Shown one piece after another: positions 20,301 through 35,300 of a stretch of 48,415 nucleotides of DNA. Each line of letters opens with the position of its first letter. The first letter of the stretch is position 1. The notes beneath the pieces were generated by a model. The model made no database searches and was not told where the DNA came from. It saw only the letters and a list, made by a program, of their open reading frames with translations. The stretch is from Apostichopus californicus (taxonomy: Eukaryota > Echinodermata > Holothuroidea > Aspidochirotida > Stichopodidae): the NCBI GenBank assembly GCA_020650975.1, contig JAIPMN010002483.1, forward strand, positions 1-48,415, given 5' to 3'. Both the position numbers and the translations under genes were made by a program.

Positions 20301-23300
20301 TCACCATTGAAATAATGAAAGAAAAAAAAGCTGGGGGACTATTTTTATGAGACTTATTAAGAAGTCCCTGAGCGTTGGAATGGTTGTAGTCGCTAACTTT
20401 TTATGTAATAGGAAGAGAAGGACATTTATCTTAGTCAGAAATAACTTTGGAGTAATAATTGGAAGATTTGATAATTTTCTCAGTAATAGGTGACAAAATT
20501 TCAACCAGCAAGAAAAAGAATAATTAAACAATAACTTTGGCAATACACTTCCTGTTACAAAACTAAACAAACACAAGGGTCAATGGATTTAACTCCAACC
20601 ACAGCTGCTAGCCATCAGGGTGATAGATACACAAGGGGAAGGAGGAAAGGGGGTAGGGGAGGGGGAAGGAGGAGAGGGGGCAAGGGAGAGGAAAGAAGAG
20701 TGCAGCAGTCAGGAAGAGGCAGGGGAGCGGGGTATATACTCACACTTCAACAGGTCTAGGCGAGGTAGCTGTTCCTCTCTCTTGAATTATAGCTGACGGT
20801 GACCCTGGCACAGAGCCTCCTCCAAGCAAAACCTTTGGTTAAATGTAAGAACAAGGAGAGAAGAATTGGTAGTGTTATCACTGGTCTTGCTTGTACCGAC
20901 AAAAGTCACTAGTAGAATTATAAATTTGGAAAGAAGAACAAATGCTACAAGCACACTAACTGGTACAGCTATCCTCTCACAGGTTCTTGTAAATTCACAG
21001 CTTTCAAAAGACTTTTTCTTCAGACTTTACAGACAACTTTAGCAGTCAGGTTTTGGTCTGGAATTACACATAAGATATTTGCATAAAAGTAAGTTAAGGA
21101 CAGTCTGACACCATGTATGTTCAAACTTTCCTTGTCATTTACAGGGCCACGCAATAAAATTTACTGGCCCATGTAACAGTCAGATGTTGGTGTTTAGGAC
21201 AACATTTCATCTTCTTATCTATTATAGAACCACACAATAATTCCTGATGAATTAATCCTTATTAACTGTGTTTTCGTCTGTATCATGTCATCTAGTCCAT
21301 CACTACTATGTCTGTTCTGTGGTAACTGATATTTCAGAATATTTTTCATTTTTCTCCCAGAAATCAAATTCACTACCTTCGATATTCAATACGTTTATCA
21401 TGATTTTCTGGAAGATTTGCTTGTTTACCATCGGCACAGCGGCTAAAGGAGGTGGTCTCTTTCGATTGTTACCACCGGTGGTCACCTCATGAGTGGTGGG
21501 AGTGCTAGAGGTGGTCACAGCTGTCGTTGCAGAGCTGGAAGAAGTTGGTGGAGTGACAGGCCCTTGGTGACGAGCACCTAACAAGTTAGCAGCGATTGGA
21601 TTACTGGACCTGACAAGCTCAGGGGAGCTGATCTCCATGGAGTGACGAGTGGGGCCATTGGCCCGATGCTCCTGGTTGGGACGCAGCTGGACACCCAGCA
21701 CCGACGTAAATGAATGCCTCTTTGTAGAAGAAGATTTGTTTCTGTAAAACAAAGAGCGCATTGAAGGTTACAAGCTTCCATAGAATTCTGAGAGATTTGA
21801 ACCCCCAAAGTTTCCTCTAGTACTGAATCTCCTCATGACCCTTTGCCCAATTTCATTTTGCAAGTATGACAACCATTTTGTTGTATTGTTCAAGAATAAA
21901 AAAATTTGAAATAAAACTGTTCTGAAGGTTTCACAATTAACCCCTGTATGTAGGTCTCAAACAAACCAGGCAGGAACTAAGCATGTCTATTCAAGCATAT
22001 CTAGTGTCTGTAGATCTAGTGATGTCATTATCACACAATACCTAACATCTGACATCATTTACAATTCGCACCTTCCCTTCAGGTCCCTCCCAAAAGCTTA
22101 CTCGCTCAGCTCGACACCCACGCCTGGCTTTATTTACAGTTGGCACCTTCTGTTCACCTTTTTCCTATCACTATCCCAAACTAAACAGCCCACCCTGTCA
22201 CCTACACATAATAAAACTATACATGCATTCATTCACCTGTTACCGTGATGTTAGTAAATGTACCATCTTCTCTCACCAATAGAATAAGTGAGAACATTAT
22301 ATACACGTTATTGAAACGTACAGTTCACAAAAGGTACAACAGAATTAGAAAATGGAAGCTTGCTAGGACACTACAATTTAATTAGTTTCAAATGAACAGT
22401 TTGTCTGGCATTCATTAATGCATAAATTAATGCTAGAGTTTTGAAACAATGGGGAAAAAATTATTCCAATAATTAGGTCAAATAATAAGTACTGTTCAGT
22501 ACCTGTTACCCCCTGGACGACTTGACACCCCTGCTGCTCCTAGATCCAGGTTGCCTTCTCCGCTACTACTGCTACTACTCTGGGGAGAATGGTGGCCTTC
22601 CCCACTGCTGCTGGAACTCTGGGGAGAGTGGTGAACTGTCCCTTGCTGTACCTCAAGCAGGTTCTTCGCAGGGTCATTAAACTGATCGAGGGAAGAGATG
22701 TGTCATTACAATCAATCGTAAATCGTTTTGTTGAGACTTATGTGTAGAGTGACATTCTCCGAGTCGAAAAATATGAATGTCAGGTAGGAAATTAACCGTT
22801 CGAAATAAAACAAACAATCGAGGGAGCGAGAAAATCATTTATTGGGCTGTCAGGTGAGAGAGTCCTAGGAAGTTCATCACAGTATAGATACCACATTAGC
22901 TAACCAGTGTCAAATAGAATCTATCGTGATAGCATTTAGGTGAAGTCCCAAAATGCTTTTCAAACGAACGACCAGTATTAAACTAGAATATATCCTGGTG
23001 GCTTAAATATTTTCCTTTGAGTACTGCCAAGTAGCCCACAATCAATCTTCACAATGAGGTCGCTTCTTTCCCAAAAGGTTGGGCCAAGACAAGTACTAAT
23101 GTATTTAATATTACTTTCCAATATACTGTATAGCATAATTAATCTTTGGTAGACATAGTCAGCTTGGTTTGGTCTCACATTTTCATGTGCTAAAGCTTTG
23201 TAAAGGAGCAAAAATTTGGAGAAAGAATAGAACTGACCGTGCTTTATATTAGTATATGTTAGGCTATTAGGATAGGTCTCAGATTGGGCTAGCCATAATC

Positions 23301-26300
23301 AACTGATCCATATGGAAAGATTGTGTTAGGCTATTAGGATAGGTCTCATTTTTTGGCTAGCCATATGATACCAGATAATTTGGGAATGTTTAAAACAACA
23401 GCCATAGGGAGGTCACAGGTAGCATACATGAGGGCCATTACATTTCACTGTACTAATTGATAAATATGTCACAAACAGCCAAGCAGAGGTAACATTACAT
23501 GCTTCCAACCATGGGAAATACAGTATCAGTCACTAAGGATTACTCAAGCAGAAAGTCTCAATCAAGTTGTCATACTGTACGAAAGAAACTGCATGACTGG
23601 CTTCCAACAACGCTGGGTCAAAGTAATAACACTAACCGAGAAACCATTTTGATTTGAGCTTCACAACATGGCTACGTCACCATTATGTTTGATTTGCAGA
23701 GACAGAGGTTCAGCTGCATACTTGCAAATAGACATTTCACCATCTCTGATAATTCATCCTCTCCCTCCCTCCCGGTCTCTGTTTTAATATCTTCTACAGA
23801 CTACAAATCTCTTCACGTTGACACATCATCCACAGATTTTAATTTCAAAAGTTTGTCTGATAGAATAAATAAGCACTGGGCCATCAATCAGATGGAGAGA
23901 GAGAGAACAGGAGATGGACGTAAAAAAGAACAATCTTCGATAGATGTGCGGCGATGTCTGGTTATGAGGGGAATGAAGTAGGCAACGCTTACTGGTAAAC
24001 AATTAGTGAGTGCAGCCAATAGGAACCGACGATAACTACAAGTGGCCTCCATGCATGATTATGCCACCATGATATGAACCAGACGGCTGAGATCTGAAGA
24101 GACTGATACAGACTGACTCACACCAATCAGACATACACAAACACCCACACACATACACACGTACACACAAAGAAAACACCTAAACATTACAATTAAGTTA
24201 GAATTAACAATCAAAGTTTGTGAATCAGTAGAGGCTGTGGTTAGTCGTCCTATTCATTACAATGCTTTCCCATTCTTATATAAACATTTGCTATGAACCT
24301 TAGAAATAGGTTACCAATTTTTTCAATTTGTTTTATTATTTGTCAGCATTTTGGTATATTCTATGTTGTCAGTCAAGAATGTGAAGTCCTTCATTGTTAA
24401 ATTACCTTGTTTCTTAACCAGTCGACTTTGAAGTTAATGAGGTTTTCACCGCAAAAGAAGTCAAAAATCTGAATATTTATTTAAAATTTTGGTGAAGTTG
24501 GGAATTTGGGTTGTAACATGTTAAATAATCTTCGAACACACTGGGACACCTGCGTGATATGAATTAACCATCTAATAAAAATGATTTGGAATTAGTATGT
24601 AGGATGCAGTGATCTTGGCGTTGATGGATTTCTACGTTTTTATTAAATCCACCGAGAAGTAATTCTTCAATTTAAATGCTGTTGTTCCACTGCTCAATTG
24701 TTTTCCATATAATATCAGATATTGTACTTGATCACATGATACTCTCTAGGATGAATTGAGAAGTCTGGCACCAACCTCAACGAATGAAATCGGGAATATT
24801 CCAATCTTATCGCCCTTCTGACCTTCGACCCAGTTATCATCCACTCTCCTTATCACCTTCAGGACCTCATTCTGTATCAGACGAAGAATTTGAAACCCGT
24901 TATCAGGCATGAAATGATTAAATGGATTTAAGGTACATATATGTAAAATATAGATTTACAACATTTAAGCTGTCATGTCCCACTCTGAGAAGAGAGTCAA
25001 AATTGAATTAAATTTTCCGTAAAAGAATTTGAAAAGTTGACTTCAGTGTTGGTAATTTATCAGTGACATTGGCTCACATGTCTCCATAGTGATTATTGCA
25101 TTTGTCATTTAACTGGTCTATCTCAACTAGGTGGTAAACTTTTAGCACTTTTCAAATAAGAACATTAACCCATAACCCTTTAACATTCATGAAATGATTT
25201 AATTAACTTGGCCACATACCTCAAGGTACAGTTTTTCATCACATATTACCTTGCCCCAAGTTTTGAGGATATACAACAAAATTAGATTTGGTGCAGGAAG
25301 AGGTAGTGGTCATAATGCTGTTCGTGAACGTGGATTTAACGATTCCAAAGGCTTATGGGTGTTACTAATAATTCTGAAAAGATGTTAATCCTACTAGAAA
25401 CAGCACTTTCCCAGTTACTACACAATTGAAAAACTACATTAATTTATCTTTCTCCACAGAAAATAACTAAAAATACCGTTCCTTAGTTGGTTTACGATGG
25501 AATGTTCACAAATGGGATGTATCGTGACTGTACTACCATATGTATTGACGATACAATAACATAGTGAATGTGGTACACATTTAGCATTAGAGTCAGTTCA
25601 TACACTGTGATCTTAACATTCACCCCCCTCTTACGATCTCTTCTCATTTCCTATCTCCAAAGCCTTCTTTACTTCTCAGTTTGTTGGCGAAGTTACGGTA
25701 GTAAGAATGATGACTTGTTTTCAGTGTACAAAGACTTGCTTGTGGAGCCACATCCCCCTTCCCCCTCCTGGCACAACCCAACCATCCACCCCCAACCCCC
25801 ACACCTCACCAGCAAATTCTTGGCTGAGCCTCTGGAAAGTAGTTACTGGAGAGTCAGTCACAAATGAAAAAAATCCAGAAACAAGAATAGATTTGCACAA
25901 ACTGAAGAATCAAGTGCAAATTAATGTCACTGTAAGCCAAAGTCCTCTCAATACAGTAGGCTTGTTATGCAGCAAAGATGTGCTACTTTGATTTCCATCT
26001 CACCTTGTTGAATGTTAGAATGTCCTTCTCTCTGTTCTGGGCCACTTCAAAGTCGTAGAGAGCCTTACAGCTCGGGATGACATCTTGCAGGGGATGTATG
26101 ACCTCCACGTGATTGGCAGGGAAGAAACCGGTCTGACCGTTGACCTCCCCGACGTACCAGTTGTCGTCGAGTTTCTTCTTCAGAAATATCACGTCACCTT
26201 TGTTGAAAGACAAGTCTCTGCAATGAAGACAAAATGGTTCCGATTGATTAAAAACAGGAACATTTATACCATTGCACATATTACAATGCAGCATCATCTG

Positions 26301-29300
26301 GAAAAGAAACAGTTTGTAAGTACACAGAAAAATAAAGTATGTACAGAATGGAAAGCTAACACAGCCAGTGTTGTGTTTATTTACAATCGATGAGATTTAA
26401 CCTACTAACCTCTATAATTATGCAAATTTAATGAAATGAAGACTGGCTGTCTGGATTTTAAATCATGATTTTGCAATGATTGTTATCCTGGGAGGAGAAT
26501 CATGTAAAATGTTCTGCACCACTGAGGTCAGAGTGGAAAAACTTGCATGTTCAAGACAAGTGGAAATGGGAGTGTGTTAGTTGTAATGAGACAGGTAAGC
26601 GAGTGCTCTAAAACAGGAACACTTGTACTGTAGGTTTCATGTGAAGTGGAGAACTGAACAGAGAGTGTGACGGCGGTCCGGTCTGTTACAGCTTCAAGCA
26701 TGTGAGGGCGTACCGTTACGAGGCATCGACAGATGTTGATCAACTGATAGATCGGTGTCTCAGCATTTGTTGAGGAGGGACAGGCTATTACAGCGAAGTC
26801 ATCAATCCTTGGAGAATGGTATATTCAACCCAAGGTTACAATTTTGCCGTCTGTTAACATTTTCTATGTCACTTCCCTACTGTTACGAAGAAGTTAAGAA
26901 TATAATGACATGTGCCACCACACTGACAAGGGGTTAAATATCTCTATATTGACATTGCAACTTCAAGGAGCCTTTGAGGGGAACCCACTGGCCCCCTTTT
27001 ACCTTGTAACCATCAGAGGGGGGTTCAAATCACAGCAAGATACACTCCACATGGGCCTATCAGAAAACCTTGCTTTGCTCTTCAAGCGATAATTCAGGCA
27101 TTACACATGCTTCTGTAACTGCAGATATCTTAGTCAGACCTTTCATGACATTGGCAATGGTTGCTTAGCAACAACATTGAATTATCTCACAAAGTGTTCA
27201 CAATTCCTGACAGGTAGGTATGTGCTTGAGGTTTGTCACAGAGCACTTCATGAACAATAACTAAAGTAAACAAATCATCCACGAATCCCTCCAACCAACC
27301 CAAGGGGTACTAAATCACATGAATTTCTTCTTGCTTCTTCTCTTTTCGGTTCTTTTTTACCATTTATGTCGGCATAAAAAATCGGGAGGGATGAAAAGTC
27401 CTATAGAGAAGAAAAGGCATCATTCTTTTCCTGGAGCTATAATTAGTGTCGGTAAGAGGACCCATGATGGGCTGCTTGCTGGTTCCTGTCTGACGGGGTC
27501 AGGTGGGAGAGTGAGGTAACGGTGAGATATATAAACAACGGAGGAGAAGTAGACTTGGCGATAAACAATCAATCAATCAAAACAATCAATAATATCAACA
27601 GGGTACACACTCTGAACAATAAGCTTCCTTGTGAAGGGTTGAAAACCCTACTGCTTAGTACTACTTATTATGGGATCAGCAGCGCTGAAAATTACTGCAG
27701 GTTTCTCGGAAATCCATTTTTTTCAAAAAAGCTGGGTTATAGGTGTTTTCTAAGTTAATAAATCTGCTGTCGTCTACTCCCCACCATGCCCACTCACACA
27801 CCAGGGAGACACCACCACTCCCATCAAGAAATACAATATTTTAAATATAATATAATATTATATATATATATATTGAGTGATATGAAAGTATATGGAGAAT
27901 TTATACACAGAATTAATTAAACTACAAAGTATTGCCAGATGCATTATTTTCAATGGCATTTATATTCTGATAGTGAGCTCCATAAAAATCCAATGCACTG
28001 GTTGTGTGGATTCATGGTTGTTGTGTCTCTTACCTTTCCAGAGTGCGCCGATGAGGTGAGGGAATGGCGGGAGTGGGGTATATGGGGAGGGGGGGGGGAG
28101 GTTGAGGAAGCATGTTCTATGCAAATGTTCAAATTTTTGGAAGCACAATGTCTCATTGTTGGTTTAAAAGTGTGCCATATAGATAGGTGAATAAAGAACC
28201 ATGAAGTATTCAACCATGTATGGCAACAGGGGACCTTAAGTGAAAAGTCTACCTCCCTCTCTGCAAACAAGTTCTTCCCGATGGTAGATACGGAAGGAGG
28301 AATTAGTGGGCGTGGCCCAGGGAGCGAGGGCGCAGTGCTAAAACGTTTCGAAATGTGTAGTTAGGTAGATAAGAAAGTGCAATTGTGGAGTGGGAGACAG
28401 GTAAGAGAGGAGCGAAGTAAATCAAGTTCTTCCCAAAAATAAGACAACATTTCTCTGAGACATACATATTAGTACTGAATCACTAGTGTGCCACTTAACT
28501 ACAACTAATCCCCCTGAATAATACCTCTTATTGCTCCCACTCCCACTCCTCCTTTTGACTAAGAAAACGAATGGAAAAATAAGCCCAGGGTTGTCCATAA
28601 AAGGCAAAAAATAACTTGCTGAATTTTAGTCTACATTTTGTTTGTCTAAATATATATGAAATTGTCTTTCTTTTGCTTGTTTGTAACTCCATGAAAATAT
28701 TTTCTTGAAAATGCCAAGCTATTAACACATCTGGCTTTTTCATACAAATGAGCAAAATTGTGACAGAAAAATAAGAGAGGGAAAAAAAATCCATATTTTT
28801 GAGTCCCTGGAGAGAGGGTATCATTCCCAGATCCTATGGTAATGATACTTCAGCTAAAGGATAGAGATCACTACACCAGCAGCCAGAGGCTGATAGAAGA
28901 TAATTACCACAGATGGGAATTGCCAGCCAGTTTTGAAGATGACAGGGAAAGATGAGCTGATGGGGAACACAGATGCGGAGATTGCAAGAACACTTTACGG
29001 AGGAAGCAATCAACTAATGCACCTTGAGGAGGCAGCGAGCATGTCAGGCAAACTCCGGCTGCTATATACTAAAACCAACCACAAGCCACGAATCTTAAGA
29101 AGTGGTCTCCCTTCGGTGTGACTTTGGGTCAACTTAATTAACCAATACAGAGACAAACTCATCCTTTAAGGAAGTACTAAAATAGTTAAGTTCTATATCC
29201 CATGGAGTCAAAATTGGAGGGAGAGGTAATAAAAGATTTATGAAATCTAGCATAAAGTACTCTTAGAAGACAAATACTAGTCTGAGCATTGTTGTGCTTT

Positions 29301-32300
29301 GTGTCAATGAGTAGCACAGGGGGATAACACCTGGGAAAGTGAGGAAGGGAGGGGGGTGGGGGTATCATGGATGCTTACCCTAAACTTGCAGATCATACCT
29401 TAGGATTCATACTGCATTCTCATTGGTCAATGATCACATAGCTACCATAAGGTTTGGACCAATGGAAATGCACAGAATCTCACATACCATAGGCCTATAG
29501 TTGCCTTTAAGTGCAAATGTGATGTAGACATCACCATGTTTATGATTACAAGAGATAAAGCAAGTTATTGAGAACAGAAGCAAACTTGTATTTAACTTTA
29601 CTCAATTTTCTTACTTTCACACCTGCTCTCCAAACAAATGTCCTCACTGAGGTGTCTGGATAATTTGAATTTTGATACATTCTTGCTCTTGCTATGCAAG
29701 TTATAAATAGTGCTAGCGAGACCTCATTTAACGGAAGAATGCATTTCATATTCGAGTTGGAATCTTGTTACCATGAACGGACAATGACTGCCTATGTACA
29801 ACACTGCAATGAAATCCAAGATGAACAGCTTGTTCTTAATACTAGAACAGAGAGACAATGAATCTCAGTATGTTGCAATGCAATGAATCCACAATGTGTG
29901 CTTGTGTCTAATATTCATGAAACCTAATGTGCTATGCATCTGCTTATGTTAGTATGTTACAATGCAATGAATCAACAATGTGTGCTTGTGTCTAATATTC
30001 ATGAAACCTAATGTGCTATGCCTAGATGCTACTTAAAGTCAGTTTTGCACAACACAATGAATTCACAATGTGTGCTTGTGTCTAATATTCATGAAACCTA
30101 ATGTGCTATGCCTCTGCTAAAGTCAGTTTGCACAATACAATGCATCCACAATGTGTACTTGTGTCTAATATTCATGAAACCTATGTGCTATGCCTAGATG
30201 CTACTTAAAGTCAGTTTTGCACAACACAATGAATTCACAATGTGTGCTTGTGTCTAATATTCATGAAACCTATGTGCTATGCCTAGATGCTACTTAAAGT
30301 CAGTTTTGCACAATACAATGAATCCACAATGTGTGCTTGTGTCTAATATCCATGAAACCTAATGTGCTATGCCCATGCTCATGTCAGTATGTTACAATAC
30401 AATGAATCCACAATGTGTGCTTGTGTCTAATATCCATGAAACCTAATGTGCTATGCCCCTGCTTATGTCAGTATGTTACAATGCAATGAATCAACAATGT
30501 GTGCTTGTGTCTAATATCCATGAAATCTACTATACAATGTTTGCACTAATGTCAAAAGGAGTTAACTGACAATGTGAATTAAAAAAAAATTGCCATTGAA
30601 AAAACCCTTGCAAACCAACAACAATGAAAGTCTGACCTAGTTGTCTAAATAATTTCATGTTTGTTTATTTAATTTTTATTTTTATGAGTTAACATTAAAC
30701 AAAGACTGAAGGTATGAAAAATGGAGGATTATCCCCATTTGGCCCAATTAAAGTACATAACATGCAAACCCTCCACCAGTATGTACAACAATACCCAGGT
30801 GTGTTTAACTATATTACCTTAATAGCATCCATTGTGTACACTAAACAGTTTATGGAGGCATGTATTATAGCAGTACATATCCTAGAATATTAGGTAAACA
30901 AAGAGCAGTTACAGAAGGTTATCTCAGCGGTAGTGTCAAGGGAGCATACACACCCAACAGACAAATAAAACCTGTACAATGTCCGTTAATATTTCAGGGC
31001 CTTCCGCCCGCCATTGACAATCGGATTTTGTTCAGGACTGAAATTGGCGACAACATGTAAACTGTTAAGAACTACATACTTTACAACCATGATTAATTTT
31101 TTGACACTACAAAATGCTGTGAGCTTGTACACTATATATATCTATATCTTATATACATATCTAAATTAACATGTATGTATATAAATATATATAGAATTTC
31201 CTTTGATCACCAACATTTTGTCAACACTTATTGTAGAAGTTTATGACATGTAAACAGCAAATCGGGAAACTATACAATGATTTTTGAGAATATTAGTTCA
31301 TTATTTGCAACAAGAAAGAAGTTAACTCGTCAAGGTACAGACCTACTGCACAGTATGCACTGTGCATTATTATGCGAGTTAAATGTCAAATGGAATTGAA
31401 GAATTTATTAGAATCAACAGACTGGAACTATTAAAGATGGATCATGTTGCTCAAATCTTAAAAGTCATTCTTCTAAGAATACATAACTTGCAATATTTAC
31501 TATGGATATCTTCCATTAGTCTTTTGGAGACTGGAGACAAGCTCACACTTCATGAAATATACCCTTGTTATGAATAATATACAAAAACTGAATTTATTTT
31601 CATCAACTGCTTTAAAGAGATCCAAGCAGCACACTCCACCCGAAAGTGCTTATCCATTCAAGGCTTTAGCAAACCCTGCCAGGCAAATGGTTTTAAACGT
31701 GTCTGGTGATAAGCGGGGCTCTCTAAGATTGACCAATCCCCAGAGTGGTTAAAGCTACTGCTTGCATTTTGGTCACAAAGTTGAGGCAATTAATACTAAA
31801 TCTGACAAGTATTATTGAAACTGAGATTGCAGTTGAACTAGTTTAAGGCCTCCTTAATTTATTTTCACCAAATCCTCGGTATTCAAAGCGGCCTGGGCGC
31901 AATGCTTTAAGTCAAAACATTTTTGAGGATCACCCAAAAAAGGTTGGAAGAACAAAAGTAATTGCCGATATATTTATTAATAAAAATGGCGTGATCTTGG
32001 ACTTGGATTTATACATTGTGTCAGTTAGTGAGGCACTTATGTCTGTTGTTACCTAGCTCAGGCTTTGGCATATTAATCATGTATGCAATTAACAGTAGAC
32101 CAATTGTGGTATTATTGTCAAAAGATTATTTCTGAAGTGTGATTCACTACTTCTGGATATGCTGTCCTTGTTCCCTTCCAACTGGTTTTCACTGGTCTTC
32201 AGATAAATCAAATTATTATAATAATAATAATTTATTCTTATATAGCGCTTTACATCAAAAGAATGATCTCAAAGCAGCTTCACAGAAATGCATAAAATAA

Positions 32301-35300
32301 TACAACTTAAAAAGTATTACAGCTTAAAAATAATACAATCTAAAAATATTGCATCCTAAGAATTACAGAAATAAATAACTTAACAATAATTATTAAAAAA
32401 CAATAAAATTCAGAAATTAAAGACAAAGGCAATAAAATATGACAGCATACAATAAAACTAAATTACTAAACTATTACAGCCGAAGAATTAGCAACAATAA
32501 GACTATCAAAACATAAATAGAAAATAAATTTTAATATAAAACAATCAAAAGATGGCAAGATGGTAACACAATCAATATGACTGGAGGTTTAAAAAGAATA
32601 ATACTTTCGAAAAAGGTGAGTTTTAAGGAGTGCCTTAAAAACATTTAATGATGGAGCTGCCCTGATGTCATTGGGGAGTGCATTCCATAGATCAGGTGCA
32701 AAATAGGCAAAGGATCGTGCGCCAAAGCTTTTTTGGGCGAATCATAAGTAAATCAAATATTCATAAGTAAATCAAATTATTCATTATTTCAATGACAATT
32801 GCATATTTCTTCCAACACAGAAAAGTGCAATTGGTATTTTGCCCATGTACTCTCGTATACAACAACAACTTTCCACTCACGATTTTAATTAACTCGCATA
32901 ACTCGCATACAGTAGGTTAGGTTTTACAGTGCTAATTGGAAGTGCCTCTCTGGGACACAACCAACTACTTTAAAGCTAGCAGACACTTTCAGCGTTGTGT
33001 TCTCAGAAGCTGGCAGTCGAGAAAAAACAAAGTTAATGGATACTGTCTGATTCTGCGGTGCTTGTCAATTAAGCTGGATGGTGACTTTAGTTGACAGGCT
33101 TGAGAAGATTCAGAAAGAGTGAGATGAAACAGGCCATCCAAGAGACAAGGCAGATTTTAATTTCAAAATGTTAGAGTAATGAAGATTCCAAAATGACAGG
33201 ATAGCAAGTCAATATCACAAACTAACCTGACTTTGAAAAGATACCTGCAATCCTTAAAGGCACACCCTCCCTCATACAGCGCACAACAAATGTTGCAAAA
33301 ACCCCAAAATTCGGAAGGAAGAGAGAGTGCCCGGTGACCTGTGCGAGAGGTCACCGGGGGGTGCAGTGCTAAAATTATACCACTGGCGTCTAGGTAGACT
33401 ATGAAATGTGCGTTAGTGTTGTAGGAGACAGGTAAGAGAGGAGTGAAGTAAATACCTGACACACAGAAGGACGCAAACGAACTCAAAGGCTCTCCTCATA
33501 TTTTATATGAATTGTACGAGTCACATCATCACATTACTTAAAGAATACCTCGACTTCATCAAACATGAAAGAAATTTGTTTCATTGCTTACCCTGTTTCC
33601 TTCCTTTCGTAGTTGAATTTTGCCCGGGCAAATGGCTGCAATGGTTTGAATACCTGCAGAAATAAGACAAAAAAATAAAACTTAAATAAGAGACTGACGG
33701 AGAAAGAAGAAATACTGCCACATATAACAAAGCTAGCAAGCTTGATCAATGTTTCAGAATGTTAGGAATTGTAATCAATGCTCAGTTTGATTGAAAGCAT
33801 TTGAAGGCATACTGTAGTATAGCAACAGTGGTTACTTCAGTTTCTGACACATGCCCCAAACTTACATGGTTTGAGTGTTGAGACGAACACCGATGCTTAC
33901 CTGTCTCCATTCTACATATGCACTCAAATCTACCGAGCCTACAAAAGTGAGTAACATTTAAGCACAGCTGTGTCCCCATTGACCAGGTCAACAACCACCT
34001 CTTCTCCCTTCCAAATCTACCACCTAGATAAGCTTACACTATAAATCCTAATTCGGGTTTCATCTGTTAGAATCTTTTTGGTTTTAAAGTATTAGTGAAG
34101 TGTCTGTGGGCAGTGAGGACCTGAATTCAAGTAAACATCATCACACTGATGTTCCCTATTTGAACAACGAACATGTTAGAATCTACAGTGCAGAAATGTT
34201 TGCATACTAATTTTATACCAATTTGAAGTTATAGTCTGTATTCATACATGTACAGTATTTAGCATAGTTATCGGTACATGTGCTTGTGGATTTGTACTCA
34301 TATTCGGATCACATTCACTAGTAGTATATATAGATATATACTTATGCAAACTTCTATACTGTGCTCGCCCAGCCTTCTACTCTATTTGTACTCCTAAACA
34401 TTAGTACATTACAAGTCTAATTCCAACTGAGGTTGTTGTTCATCATCTGTGTTATTCCAAAACTAAGTTAACCAACAAAAAAAAAAAATCAAAAAAATCA
34501 AAAAAAAAATTATAGTTACACCCCTGGCACATAACTAAGCTGATTAACACAGTGTAATATCTCATGCAAGTCCTGTTTCAATAGCAAGGTTTAATCTCTG
34601 CCTTACATTTTTAACAACCTGATAACATCTTGAATTAGCAGATTCCACTACTGTTCTATAGGTTTAGGAAGCAAGGAAACAGGACAAAATGAAGAGTAAT
34701 TGTGGGAATACATCCAGTCAATACCTTCTGGCAACTCACTTTAACCGTCTAATGTCAACTTAAGTATAGGCTGCTTAACCTAACACAGTAACCTGAACCC
34801 AATCAGATTTTCTAAACATCTTGTCATCTCTTCCACAAGTAGCTGCCTTAATAATCACCTGAAAGCATTATTGCTATGTATTCCCATTTCTTTATCATTT
34901 TCTAAAATGCCCAAATTGTTTCCAAAAGTTTCCAAAGGTATATTTTCCTTCAGGTTCTAACCCTTCAAATACCTTCTTTTTTATCATTTTTTTGGGTCTC
35001 CAGACATTGAGGAGAGGATGACAATATATATGACCTTACAACATCTCACTGAAGGAAGAGACTTTGAGAACGCCATTAATAATAGATTTTGACAGAATGT
35101 AAGTGACCATTTCCAATATTTCTAGCATTTCTCCAGGCAAACCTGGTTCTCTCTTAAAATGGATCACTACACAACTTACAACTGTCAACAAAATATTTCC
35201 TTCCTTCAATTCTTTCATTCTTTTTTTTTCTTTTCTAGATCTGGAGGCTATCACACATACCAACACCTTGCCTGTCACCCACTACCACCTTAGACCAGTG

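Larger units (their letters stand above)
26218..33591 (-). other. SH3RF intron 2
   Basis: 7.4 kb between the two halves of SH3-1. It holds the dispersed repeats, the 86-bp minisatellite, the LINE fragment and AT microsatellites listed separately, plus a short ATCA repeat near 27565 and a G-run at 28089. No additional coding exon was recognised. Confidence 0.7.

Noticed and set aside
23685-23981. 98-codon plus-strand frame in SH3RF intron 4
   Set aside because: Lies antisense in an intron, no similarity recognised, composition like the flanking intron.
29860-30550. Possible CRISPR-like array (regular repeats)
   Set aside because: Units are ~86 bp with imperfect copies and related spacers in an animal intron; this is a minisatellite.
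33163-33486. 107-codon minus-strand frame close to SH3RF exon 2
   Set aside because: It overlaps dispersed repeat copy B and its hairpin; the SH3-1 exon continues in frame from 33592 to 26217 without it.
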